Positions 12,001 to 22,640 of a stretch of 64,000 nucleotides of DNA are shown here, in pieces (position 1 is the stretch's first letter; every line of letters begins with the position of its first letter). The stretch is from positions 7,369,553-7,433,552 of the forward strand of contig NC_051093.1 of the NCBI RefSeq assembly GCF_901709675.1. The letters are read 5' to 3'. A program made the translations under genes and the position numbers. Source of the DNA: Syngnathus acus. Lineage: Eukaryota; Chordata; Actinopteri; Syngnathiformes; Syngnathidae. The notes under the pieces are model-generated. The model was not told where the DNA came from, did not search any database, and saw nothing but the letters and a program-made list of their open reading frames with translations.

Positions 12001-14617
12001 GTCCTCTACTTTACCTCTATCCTCATTCCCTTTTGTATTGTCATCCCTTCCTACTCTTCTTGCTCCTGAGTACTTTGATTATATCTGCCTGGCCTACTTG
12101 AGTACTTTAGAAGAAAACATTCATCTCGGTGCTCTGTTTAGGCTTCCATTATGCTTTTTATTTCTGATTATGTCATATAGCCCTATTTAAATATAGTATT
12201 CATGTTTTTGTCAGGCATCAAGATGGTTATTTTTTTTTTTATACAGCGTAACATAATTCTTCTTCTCCCGAGAGGTATAACGACTTCTCTACTTGCCCAC
12301 TTCAGAAAAATGAGCTGCTGCTGAGAGCCTCAGTCAACTGCCTAAGTTCCGTGCTTGGCTTCCTTCAGAGGAAGAGCCCTCAGACTGGTATCATTTGTAT
12401 TCATAAAATAATATCTCGTGTCAGCTCTGCCCTTTCACTATATTGTACTCGTCCCTATTTAGTCTACCCCCAGACAGTTGACTTCCATTTTTGCAGTCAG
12501 AGAGAGAGACCGCATAGAAACATTTTTCAGACCATTGGGAAAGAAGTATTCTTCCTGCTCGTAAATCAAACTAAACATATTTACATACACGCATTATTGT
12601 ATTTACTTTTGAATGATCAAAAAATGCTTAACTTTTATTCTCGAGTTATTCATGTGTTGTGTTTTAGCCAATTATGAGGTTTGCCAGCCATGGAGTGGAT
12701 TCCTCCTTTACTGCCTGCATAGCTCAGATGAGAGCTTCCTCCTGCACCCAGCCGTTCTCAGGGTCATCGCACTTGTGAGATGTTACACACAGCCCACACC
12801 TTCATTTATTCTAATCACTACATTTCTTTTTCCTTCGTGTTGAAATATGTGGAGTATGTGTGGTTTTTTTTTCCGTGTAGTTTATTCGGCACGGCAATCT
12901 GGTGGTACAGTGGGAGCCTGACCTGCTCAAGGTGATGGATGCAGTGGAGAAGACAGGGGTTAAGAAGCTCGGCCAGGAAGCATCACAAGCCCTCAGGCTA
13001 CTCCTCACACAGGTATCCATATCCATGTAGTGAGCGCAAACTATACAAATACACATCGATGGATTCAAAACTAAGACCAAAGTCACCCTCGTTGTTTTCT
13101 ACATAACATTTCATTTGGAGGTGGAGCGAGGGCCTTAATTTAAATCAAGTTGAAGGTCAAAAACAGACAAATTCTTGCACTGCCTGCACTAATGAAACAT
13201 TCATTATTACACTTTAAAAACAAAGCTCTGTAATGTTTGAATAAAATTACCATAACTTTTTTGACCCGCCGTTATTCCGACTCCGTTATTCACATCCACA
13301 TTTATTTGCTCGCCACACCCGCAAATCTTTTATCATGGTTCTTTCCCAATATTCTGAATTATTGAACAATGAACATTACTGCAATGAAGATGTTGCACAT
13401 AACTGCTTCCAAGCACAACCAGAAATGTTTTAAAATTGTCGCTAAATAATTGATCAAACCGCGATGATAGTCAAACTAAAAGCCAAGCTCCTTGTTGGAA
13501 TTGTTTTATTTATCTACAGAGGAAACATTTGATTATTAAGGTCTCAGATGTGCATTGTACTGAACACAAATGGGTCAGAACAGGTGGAGCGACAGAATGA
13601 CAGCTTCTGCCAGAGCGTGTGTGTCTGGAAATCAGGGACTAGGTGAACTCATTTGCATGACGAGACAGCTTTCAGTGCGACACGCTCTCCTCTTGATTTA
13701 AGTTTTGCTCTGTCGTCACCTCTGCTCCCACCCAATCTCACTCACAGTTGTCTGCCAGTATTTTCTAGTGAAATCTCATTTCGTCAGGAACTTACCTGCA
13801 ATTGTCAGATAACTCGTGCAATAGTCATATTTTACCTCCTGTCCTTGAGTTCATAAGCATACCTGAGTGTGTGCGTGCATGCTTGCAAGCGTGTGATTTC
13901 TACTTTATTCATAGGCACCAAAGTGTGAATACCTTATTTCAGAAGTGTCCAAACTTTTCTTTTCAAGGGCAATATTTTTTTTTTAGTTCAATGTTATTTA
14001 TATAATGGAGTTTATTATGTTGATATAATGCTAATAATATGTGTCAACTACGACACACTAAGAGTCACTCTTTATTTCCATCTGCTGCCGCCGTCTTATG
14101 AGAACACAGTGATTGGATAGTGGCACTTAATGCGTAATTAAAACATGCATCAGAAATATCTTAACACGCCTTTGAAAATTAGCCGACTCAAGCTACTTGA
14201 GACAGCCCATGTGCTTGTCAAGCCACTTGCTCTGGTCCTACTCAATCCATTCATTTTATAAACCGCTTATCCTCTTTTTTTTTTTTTTTTACAATTTAAA
14301 AAAAAAAAATGCAATTAACTTCTGTAATCTTCCTTTGCGTGACTTTTGTCATGCTGGTCAAATAATTTCACATCCCACTCCTCTTTTCTATTCTTTGCCA
14401 TCACTACATATCTTGTTATACTGTAATTGTTCTCGCTAAGCGCTTGTCATTTACTTTCAATCAAATTGCTTATCTCCATTCTCTGATTCAGATAGAGAGT
14501 GGTGTCTTTCAGCCTCCACTCGCAGAGGAACACAAGCAGAGAGTAAGGAGTGTGATCGAGGCCCTGGACTCACTGCCGACCTTTGAGAGTTTGCCCTGCA
14601 ACATCCTGTATCCTTAA
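1..14617 (+). CDS. mei1: MEI1, meiotic double-strand-break formation protein (5' end outside window)
   Basis: MEI1 is a large helical-repeat protein needed for meiotic DNA double-strand-break formation, with the REC114/MEI4 group. Thirty coding exons join in phase to about 1,217 residues; human MEI1 is about 1,274, so only some 55 N-terminal residues are missing. Exons: 1-47, 107-157, 775-848, 1239-1344, 2521-2730, 3520-3683, 4162-4276, 4751-4870, 5002-5101, 5706-5840, 6140-6254, 6359-6474, 6576-6723, 6825-6936, 7161-7221, 7518-7615, 8084-8264, 8471-8621, 8766-8951, 9035-9118, 9379-9562, 9752-9862, 10054-10149, 10552-10724, 10968-11052, 11606-11790, 12306-12387, 12668-12774, 12881-13012, 14492-14617. 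Family-like stretches include '[10 protein letters not shown]' and '[16 protein letters not shown]'. The protein is Leu-rich throughout with no catalytic motif. Being upstream of ccdc134 and srebf2 matches human 22q13.2. Exon 3520-3683 has a weak donor (AAG|GTCGCT), and 6359 is the least certain acceptor. Confidence 0.9.
263..661. mobile_element. TIR element with 'GGCGCACC' ends, copy 1 (MITE-like, in an mei1 intron)
   Basis: The left end reads TACCGTAATTCCCAGACTAT followed by AAGGCGCAC. The right end is its near-perfect inverted complement, ending in GGAAAATACGGTA. The terminal repeats are about 30 bp and the element begins and ends at TA, consistent with a TA target duplication. The inside holds further copies of the 'TGCGCCTTATAGTCCGGTGC' motif in inverted order, giving a foldback character. 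There is no coding capacity. A longer copy lies at 33764-34374, and about 90 bp of this copy's right arm matches the left arm of that copy as reverse complement. I do not assign a transposon superfamily. Confidence 0.75.
1345..2520 (+). other. mei1 intron with a strong small foldback near 1553-1591
   Basis: This intron has no ORF resembling a gene. It contains a compact inverted repeat: CAGTGGGGTTGTT, a 12-nt spacer, then AACAACCCCGCACTG. That makes a stem of about 13 bp with one bulge. The rest shows no recognisable element. Confidence 0.4.
13013..14491 (+). other. Last mei1 intron, with a fish repeat fragment
   Basis: This 1.48-kb intron is AT-rich. Around 14246-14275 it carries 'CCATTCATTTTATAAACCGC' followed by TTATCCTC, a short motif common in fish interspersed repeats, next to T and A homopolymer runs. 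No exon-like ORF with family similarity was seen. Confidence 0.4.
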
Positions 14618-15744
14618 TTATGCACGCACACATGTGAATTACAAGTCACATCCAGCAAATATTGTGTTGCTGTGGGCACTTTTATTGATTTTATTCAACA
14701 AAGTGCTACCGTAGTTTGAACTCTTCGGTTCTTTGAAAGTGCGTGGCCTGCATACGTTATTATTGTTTTTCAATAACTGTCAGTATTGTACTTGTAGACT
14801 CACGTAATCTTTTGTGTAGACTCTGTCTTTATCACACACAGACCAGATGGAAAATGTTCCATAATTTAGTCTAGTATGTCTGCTGAAAGGAACATTTGAT
14901 TCAAGACTCTCCTCACTGGAACATTTTCAGAAGATGGAGCTTGTGCCGTAATTTCGGGTCGACAATACTATAAAAGACAAGACTTCAAAACAAGCTCCCA
15001 TCTGTCAAAGCTACAAAGCAGTACTCTACCACTTTATTCTCCCTTGACACTTTTTTTTTTCAGACGTTTTGGTAGTGTGTCCATCTGTTTGTCTGACTTC
15101 ACAGTGAACAGTGAAAGCGCTTTAGAAAAGTGACACATTTGGAAAGCATTTGTCCATCATTATTTTTCTATGGCGAGGTGAATTGCAAATTCAGTTCTCA
15201 AGCCACATGCGTTTGGACAAAATATTATTAACTAGGGTGTGTATTTGTTTATTACAAAGTACATTTTGGAGATTGTTAAAAGAAAGTTGAATTAAACAGA
15301 CACGTTAGTCATCACGTTGTTCCCAAAATGAAAGTAAGAGCTGTTTATTACCTGCATTTCACTGGCATTCTCTGAAACTGTTATGAATTAAATGTCTGTT
15401 TTAATTGTTGCTAAGCGTGTAAGCAGAAAAAGACAATTACTTTACAGAAGCGCCAATCTCTTAAATGAAACCCATCAGGCAAGCTGCTTGCAACGCTATT
15501 ATAGTTAATTATGTGTTTAATTATTTTACCATGTACTATAAATGAAATGGGAACCAATGGGGGACTGTCAGACCTCACCTAAATCTAATTGTAATTTGTA
15601 AAATAACCTCTTCTCAAATTATAGATTTTGAAAAGGCAATGTTCCACTAATAAAGCAGTGTAATTTCTTTTAGAAAAATTACAAGTAATTTCAGCAATAG
15701 TATACCAAAATACAGGCTTTTATTTTGGTATACTGTTCTCAATG
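14618..15744. other. Intergenic DNA between mei1 and ccdc134
   Basis: AT-rich sequence without a recognisable gene. It probably begins with the mei1 3' UTR. The stretch 15701-15735 contains two copies of 'TTTTGGTATACT'-like sequence in inverted arrangement (AGTATACCAAAATAC and TATTTTGGTATACTG) shortly before the ccdc134 promoter. Confidence 0.4.
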
Positions 15745-16070
15745 ATTCAGCGGAAGTAGCCGGAAACGGAACGTATCCGTGGCGGTGTCTCCCTATAACC
15801 ACTCCGGAACGAAACCGTCACCTGAGCTGAGTGTCCGTTTGCTGTCATTCTTCGGAGGGAAGCCTGCTGGTGCGATCGTGGCATCAGTCGAGTGGAGCAG
15901 CGGCAAGCGCTGTCCGTATGTAAATGAACCACTGCAGCCAAGTGTGTGCGTGTGTTTTTTTCCACTTGAGGATCTTCGTGGATGAAGTGACTGTCCAGCC
16001 AAGCACTTCGGCGTGCTGAAATTCAAGATTAGTGCGGATAGAGATTCAAAAAAAGGAGCATTTCAACGCG
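15745..16070 (+). promoter_or_regulatory. ccdc134: ccdc134 promoter and 5' non-coding exon
   Basis: A GC-rich island in AT-rich surroundings begins with adjacent ETS-type sites (GCGGAAGT at 15750 and GCCGGAAAC at about 15759), typical of housekeeping promoters. The transcribed part probably ends at the strong donor CAACGCG|GTGAGT at 16070. The matching acceptor is CCACGCAG at 18500, 32 nt before the ccdc134 start codon. The exact transcription start cannot be read from sequence. Confidence 0.6.
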
Positions 16071-18500
16071 GTGAGTGATCAGCGAGTTTCATTTATCGGT
16101 CTGATCATCTGTGCTGGTTAAGAGCTCCGATCATTTGTAAACTATTCCATTCATTTTGACATGAATACATTTGTGCAGATACTTAGGACAGCTTGAAATA
16201 AGTAATAAGTGGATGTCATAATTGCATTATTTACACTCATCGCTCCATATGATTGAATGGCCATAATACTGCGGATGCATGGAAAGAGGATGTCACTGAT
16301 GTCATTTCTTGAAGATGAAACTTGCTCACAGAGGCATCAAAGACCTTATGGGGATTCGAGCTTGTCCAGCCGTCTGATCAACATTGGCGCCTATCCCACA
16401 TTGAGAAACTCACTCACTCACTCACTCACTCACTCACTCACTCACTCACTCACTCACAAACACCTCCAGGCTCAGTTACGTGTCTTTAAATGGATGTGGA
16501 GCGTTTGGCTGCCTCCCACACTTGATTATTTTTCTAGTTTTAAACCACTGCGAGGAAGCAGTAGCAGAGTGGCATCGCATCTTTAGATACTGGGTGCATG
16601 TTTTGAAATCACAGGGATTTCACACATTATATATGAGTAGTGTGTAACCCGCTTACCTTTTTTTTTTTGATAAGAGAAATGCCATTTCTGAATTCCACTT
16701 AATAGATATTTAACCTAAGCTTCTGCACCTCAGGAGATTGTCATCGCCTGGACTTGAGCACACTCCACTGGCCTTGAAGGTAAACACACTGAATTGGAGC
16801 AGCAGCTGAAGCACAGCTCAACAAGGTGAGAAGAGAACCTATTTTTCGGATGTAATTCAATTCAGTTGCAATTCTGTTTTCTTGTAATCTGTCAAAATTA
16901 GTATGTGAAGGCATAATTTTAATCAACCCACCAATTTGCACTTGGTCTGGCAGGGCGACTTAAAAAACTCTCATTTATTTCCATTAAAATTTTGGTTTAG
17001 TGTTACGCTGAAATAATTGCTTTCCTCTGATTAGTAGATGTGAAATGTTTTTATCCAAAATTGATAATTCCATTAACATTGACTAAAGCCCCAGCTCAGT
17101 GATCAATAGGTGGTGTTATTTGTGTGTTTTAAAATAGGGGTTGATTTAATTTTCAAGTTGAGTTTTATGTGTTGATGTTAGGTGATTTTATACCATTGAA
17201 AATTTTAATCTTCCTTATATTGAGTTATATGATGAGTAAGGGACACTATAGAGATTACTGGTTGTGTGCAGCACTTCACATCGAGACAAAAACAGCTGAC
17301 TGTCAACGATCCAATCTCAAATACTTGCTTCGGGTAATTGCGTTACTAAGCTTTGCTAGCAAAAACCTCCTTTATGGCTGTTTTGAGTGCCATCGGTGAT
17401 AACAATCTCGCCTGTAACCATCTGTCGTACATCTACACAAACCTTCTGCCCGAGTCGCTCAGGAATCTCAAATCATGCAGCCAGCTGCTGTACATCTAAC
17501 AAAAGAGGCAGGTCTTCCTCTTCCTGGCAATTATTTGGTAATGTTCAAGCTCACAAGCACCACTTTGGGATATTTACTGCACGGTCTCACAAAGGGCAAG
17601 AGCCCAAAAAATGTCGTCACCAGCTATTCGGTATCATTGAAACCAACTCCTTCCTAACGCACTTGAAATGAAATATTTCTTCTTCTACTTTTTTCATCAT
17701 TATTTTTTTTTTTCCATCGTCTTCTATTTATGCTAATTTTATACACTGAAAAAAAAGTCATTACATTTCATGATAAATATTTCATTCCTATCATCGTTAT
17801 TCAATGAGTATGAAATACTGGTCCGTTTTAAACTCCTTGTTGGCCGAGTCTTCTCTGTATACTCCACAATTATTATTTTTTGGAGGAGAGACTTTATGTA
17901 TGAGCTGAACATCCATCAGTCATGTTTTCGTCCCACTTTCCCGTTCTTACAATGCCCTGGTGCTCTTGTTACTTCTCCGCTGTCTCGCTCTTGCTTTATA
18001 TAATTTCCACGTCTTATTTTCACTCCGTCTCTGCAAAGAAATATTACCTTAATCCCCTTCACAAGGTGGTGCTCTCGGCCCACCCCAGTCACCTCCATCT
18101 GACCTTCTCACCGTGCATCGATTGTGCCCTTGCTAAATTATTCATGTGCAATGTGAATTATAATCCAGCCAGCCTCTTCCTCTTCAGCTTCTTTTTTCTG
18201 CTCTTGTTTTCGTCATGATTTTGCCCTCATAAAATCTTGATTTGATGAGGCTCTATTTTTAGTTATTTATCTTCTTGCCCTCCCTTCCAAAAAGCCTCTG
18301 AGGACGGGAAAACGTAACAGCCGAACATCAAAATCGACTGCTGTGGATGGCGAAACGATTGGACTGGCGGAGAGGGAGAAGCGAGGGCAATATAAGAGGC
18401 AAAAAGTTGGACTTCAAAATGTTTTGGGGGATTATAAAGAAGTACCCTCTGGTGTTCCATATTGACTTGATCCGTTTTCTGCTTTGACATGTCCACGCAG
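16071..18500 (+). other. ccdc134 5'-UTR intron with a microsatellite and a weak LRR-like relic
   Basis: Three things are visible in this intron. A (CACT)n microsatellite runs from about 16409 to 16457. An A/T-rich middle part carries no gene. At about 17383-17502 an interrupted reading frame includes 'NLLPESLRNLKSCSQLL', which resembles one leucine-rich repeat and then hits a stop; it may be a relic or chance. Confidence 0.45.
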
Positions 18501-18532
18501 GTTTTTGGCATCCTGCCGCCTCCTTACTGACC

Positions 18533-20418
18533 ATGCGGAGTGTGTGTGTGACGTTCCTGGCGGCGGCGCTCGCCTCCCTCAGCTCGGGAGACACTGACGC
18601 ACACAGAGCGAAACACGACACCAACTTTGAGCTCTGTATCCTTCTTTGCATGCGTTGCCTGTTTTCCAAAGGTCGCAAAGTATTTGGTTTGATTTGACCC
18701 CAGGTGTTTTTCCCCCCTCTTCCTGAACTTCCCTCACTAGATAAGCGCTTGTTTGAGACAAAAAGAAAAGATCAGCTCAACGCACTCAAGAATCTGGTGG
18801 AATTGAATGATATTAACCAGCAATATAAGATAATCGACATCATGCTGAAAGGCCTTTTTAAGGTAATGTGTGACATATTGGAAGTACTCGCACTAACTCG
18901 CGTTAACTGAACTTGAGTCAGAAAACTTTACCATATAAATGAAACTATGACCTTCTATCTTAATGACATGATTTCTCTTTCTGAATTAATTGGGAAAAGA
19001 AGTTGTTCCTCAGCATTTGCTACTTTAAATTGGACACTGACCCAACCACTCGGACATGTGAAAAACTGTTACCTTGCTAACCTTGTCCAAACGGAATCAA
19101 AGACCGCTAATCCCAATATTACATTCTTCAGCAATGTCAACAAAAAATGTCATCGTAATGTTATATTCTTTCTCAGGTTTTGGAAGACTCCAGAGAAATC
19201 CTGGTCTCAGCCAACATGCAGCCCAACGACCCGTTCCCTCTGGATGATAAAATCAAAGAAGGTTTGACGCTTTGTTTTTTGATCATTTATTCTATTCATT
19301 CATATTTATTGATTTCACCGTTTAACTTTCAAGCAGCAGTTAATTCGAAGGACATACGGTTTCTCCAAAAGCAATGCCTCTGTCAGTCTTGCCCTCTTTG
19401 CTCCTCCATCAGAGCGAGCGACCGCCAACAGCTCAAATACCACCAATCCCGTTTGATTTATGCTGGCCATCACAGTGTTAGCGTCTTACCGTGCAAAAGT
19501 CTGCATTTCACACCCTTTCATCGATCACTTTACTCTGAGCGTTTTGTCAGCGGCTCGGTTATTTCTTCTGATTAACCCGCTTGCAATGACTCTCTCCAGC
19601 TTATTCCCACATAGTGGAAAACACAGCATTTTTTGGCGACGTGGCGCTGCGCTTTCCGCGCATTGTTCACCATTATTTTGACCGGAACGCTGACTGGGGT
19701 GGACTGCTTCGCTGGGGGCTTCATTTTTGTAACCAGACTGGAGTTTTCACAGGAGGAGCCCATCAACATGTCCTTTCACTGGTAAGATCACCAAATTATT
19801 ATTAGATATTTATTTTTAATTGCAGCATGAAGTGAGGTTTTGTTTCAAATTTGGCAGAGTTGTCAGTACCCACCCACGACCCTGAAATGAATTAGCTGTA
19901 TAGAAAATGAATGAATGAATGAGTCTGATAGACCATCTGCATAACGCTAATATATCTTTCTTTTTATTTCTTTTGTTTTAACTATACTTTCCTCTGTACT
20001 TTCTTGTTCCTCCCATCTCATAGATGTCGCAGGAACTGGGAATAATCGAAAAATCTCCAGACTTTATCAACCCTTACCGGACAGAAAGAGATGATGTAAG
20101 TAAAATGTCAACTACAAATTCTTATTTATACAGTGCGTTTAGATAAGATCGCCCTCTGCTGGAGAGGCCGGCAAATTGCTGTTAAAAAAAATAAAATAAA
20201 ACGAGAGACCGTCCAATATATACAAATGTATGTTTTTACTTGACTGCTATACACTGGAATTTATCTGAGGCGTCTCATTCTTCCGGCCACAGGTCCTTCA
20301 CACTGCGGAGGCCTTCCAGAAGATCCTGAGGGAGGAAGAAAAGAGGAGGAGGAAAGAGGAGAAGAGGAAAGAAATCCGAAAAGGCCCTCGCATATCTCGC
20401 TCCCGCGGCGAGCTATAG
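18533..20418 (+). CDS. ccdc134: CCDC134, secretory-pathway coiled-coil protein
   Basis: CCDC134 is a soluble ER/secretory protein; in human it is 229 residues and ends in a KDEL-like QSEL. Six exons (18533-18635, 18741-18862, 19177-19261, 19600-19781, 20024-20095, 20293-20418) give exactly 229 residues here. The N-terminus [19 protein letters not shown] is a clear signal peptide. The body matches the family at '[20 protein letters not shown]', '[19 protein letters not shown]' and 'FCNQTGVF'. The C-terminus is a basic-acidic helix ([20 protein letters not shown]) ending in RGEL, a plausible ER-retrieval signal. The ATG follows the acceptor of the UTR intron by 32 nt. The first coding intron (18636-18740) has U12-type signals. 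The identification is secure; in vivo retention by RGEL is inferred. Confidence 0.96.
18636..18740 (+). other. U12-type (minor spliceosome) GT-AG intron in ccdc134
   Basis: The donor is GTATCCTTCT, matching the U12 consensus RTATCCTTT at eight of nine positions. A TTCCTGAAC branch motif (consensus TTCCTTAAC) lies at 18720-18728 and ends 12 nt before the acceptor CACTAG, within the narrow window used by minor introns. There is no extended polypyrimidine tract between branch site and acceptor. The phase-1 junction is required to keep the CCDC134 frame. Confidence 0.8.
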
Positions 20419-20923
20419 CAACATACCTCAACAAGGCTTAGTGAAGAGGGAGAAACAAGAAGGGAACATGCAATTCAAAAAGGTTTACCTCGCAGACTCT
20501 GATTACAGAGTAAGAAAAGTGGCCGTCACGAAAGACGTGTATCGAGGAAGATCATACAAAACATCGACGTGATGTTTAAAAAAAAAAGTTATTGTTGGGG
20601 GGGTTCAGAATTGCTGTACTCTTTGACTGATTTATTATGAGATTATCATCAAGCATTTAAGGTTACAATAAGGTTTAAATATGTGTTTTGGAATTAGGTT
20701 CGTGTATGTGATTGACTTCAAAGCTTTCCACCAGATTGTGCTGTTTTGTCTAGATTTACTGTCTATTTTAAGTCCGTATGCTTCTGATTGCCAAATATCA
20801 ATTAGAGCAAACCTCATTGACTATGATTGACCTTTTTCGAATGAACTGACATAAGGGTCTAAAACTTGATGTAAAAATGCATCATACATTTTCGTCTTGT
20901 GAGTGAAAACAATAAGGCATTTA

Positions 20924-21032
20924 CTTTCAGTTTGGTTTTACAGGAATCCAATGAAGATACTTTCACTTTTGTTTTACAAGAATCCAATGAGGATACTTTC
21001 ACTTTTGTTTTACAAGAAACCAATGGCCAAAC
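20924..21032. repeat. 36-bp minisatellite, three copies
   Basis: Three successive units begin CTTTCA[G/C]TTT, run through a G(T)TTTTACA[G/A]GAA core and end with [T/A]CCAATG. The period is 36 bp (20924, 20960, 20996). Each unit carries a CCAAT pentamer. Units 2 and 3 are the most similar. Confidence 0.8.
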
Positions 21033-22000
21033 AATGCCACACACTTTTCTCTGAGTATGCTGTCTGCACAGTATTATTTTTCCATTTTGGATTTATATCA
21101 TTCTGACTGTTAAAATATGCACACCAGCCACAACATTACTTCCCTGCTAAAAAAAAAAATATGAAAGGGAAAAAAAAACAGCCGAGTGATCAAATGTTCA
21201 GGTGTTTGGTTGTTTTGTTGTGCACTTGCTGCTGGACTTGCTGGCGAGAGGACAAAAACACAACAAAAACATGCTGATTATTCATGTATTTATTTTTTCA
21301 GCAGGGTGAGGTCCAATGTATACTGTGAAAGGCTAGAACAAGCCTGTGTTTGCAAAAATGTTTCCCCCCCCACCCATTATCTAGCTAAATTAGGTAACCA
21401 AAACTACTTTTGTGATAAAATGCACATCTGAATAACTGTAAATGTAAACCTTCAAACTCATGCATTAGATTCGAATCTCCTTAGAATGTGCAAATGTATC
21501 TCTGTTTTGCCCGATGAAATCCAGCAGAGGCATATTGTCACCACAGAATGAACAAGCCATTTATTTAGGATGAAATGGAATTAAAAAGTGACAGTTTTAA
21601 GTCTAAACTTGTTTGCGTGGGGAACGGTCGATGTGCCTGTTTGTCAGCCAATGTGTGTCGAGGGGTGGACCATGCATTTTTTATTTTTTTTATTTTTTTT
21701 TTACCACGACGACGCATTGAAAGAAGTGGGTGATGCGAACAACGTCAGTCTCACTTCAAACGACCTGCAAGCAGTGTTAACTACTGGCATATGTCGACGT
21801 AGCAAGACCTGGGTAAAGTATTTGAAACGATTTGTGATGATGTACCTTGATTTTGATAGCTTGCAGCGTCTTTCGACATAATGCTAGTTGCTACGTCCTA
21901 AGGTGGCTCGTTTCGCTTTCGGTATTGCCAGCAAAAGTTGCCATTTTAAGTTCGATCATACTTAATTTTGAAGTATTTGGGGATTGCGCAATAATTTTTA

Positions 22001-22078
22001 CAGTGATCCCTCGCCACTTTGCGCTTCACCTTTCACGAATCCGCTACTTTGCGGATTTATATATAACTTTGGACCTTT
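22001..22078 (+). mobile_element. Decayed DNA-transposon end, pogo/Tigger-like
   Basis: After a TA dinucleotide the sequence runs CAGTGATCCCTCGCCACTTT and continues with CACGAATCCGC and TTTGCGGATTT. This resembles the CAGTxATCCCTCG...CGCGGATT ends of Tigger-type elements seen in many vertebrates. No opposite end was found, so it is a truncated relic. Confidence 0.4.
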
Positions 22079-22640
22079 GAAGAATGTGGTTCACCAAGGA
22101 CAAGGCGTGGTGCTTGGCTGGTGCACATAGGAAAAAAAACACTAAACTCCAATCATTGTTTCCACAGAGTAGAGAAAAGATTATATATAAAAAAGTTTGG
22201 GATTATTTTTATGTGCTCTGTTTGTATATATTATTACTCCAATTAAGTACCTATATGCTAATTTATTCCCAGCCTGTACAATGTTTAATTCTCATTTAAT
22301 TGTGTGAATATTGCAGTAAACTTCAACCGGGGTCCGGGAGTGACAAGCAAACAGCTTGGAGGAAGCACGCTATGCCTTTTTTCCATGAAGACTTGTGTAA
22401 GCAAGACTGTTTTTTTATTTCCCTCAAAAGTGCAGTAATCTCCTATTTCCTGAAATGTATTAAGAAATACTTGAAGAAATCAATTTATAATGTATGTTTT
22501 AAGTCTAACATGGGATGGTTAAAACTTTAATTGTAATTATATGATATCTGTACCCTATACTGCTGGATCCAAATTTGTGACAAATTGTGCATGTTGTCAC
22601 ATGCTAACATTTACAATGAGCAGGTTCATTCCAGATATTA

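Larger units (their letters stand above)
20419..22640. other. Intergenic DNA between ccdc134 and the GIMAP-like gene
   Basis: The first few hundred bases are probably the ccdc134 3' UTR. A 36-bp minisatellite lies at 20924-21032 and a pogo/Tigger-like terminal fragment begins at 22001; both are listed separately. I see no conserved exon in the rest. A non-coding or short coding first exon of the GIMAP-like gene could be hidden here. Confidence 0.4.

Noticed and set aside
13011-13018. mei1 donor GTATCCAT as a U12-type site
   Set aside because: It differs from ATCCTT at a key position and no TTCCTTAAC-like branch motif lies near the acceptor at 14491.
16409-16457. Regular repeats that might suggest a CRISPR-like array
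   Set aside because: It is a simple 4-bp microsatellite without spacers in a vertebrate intron.
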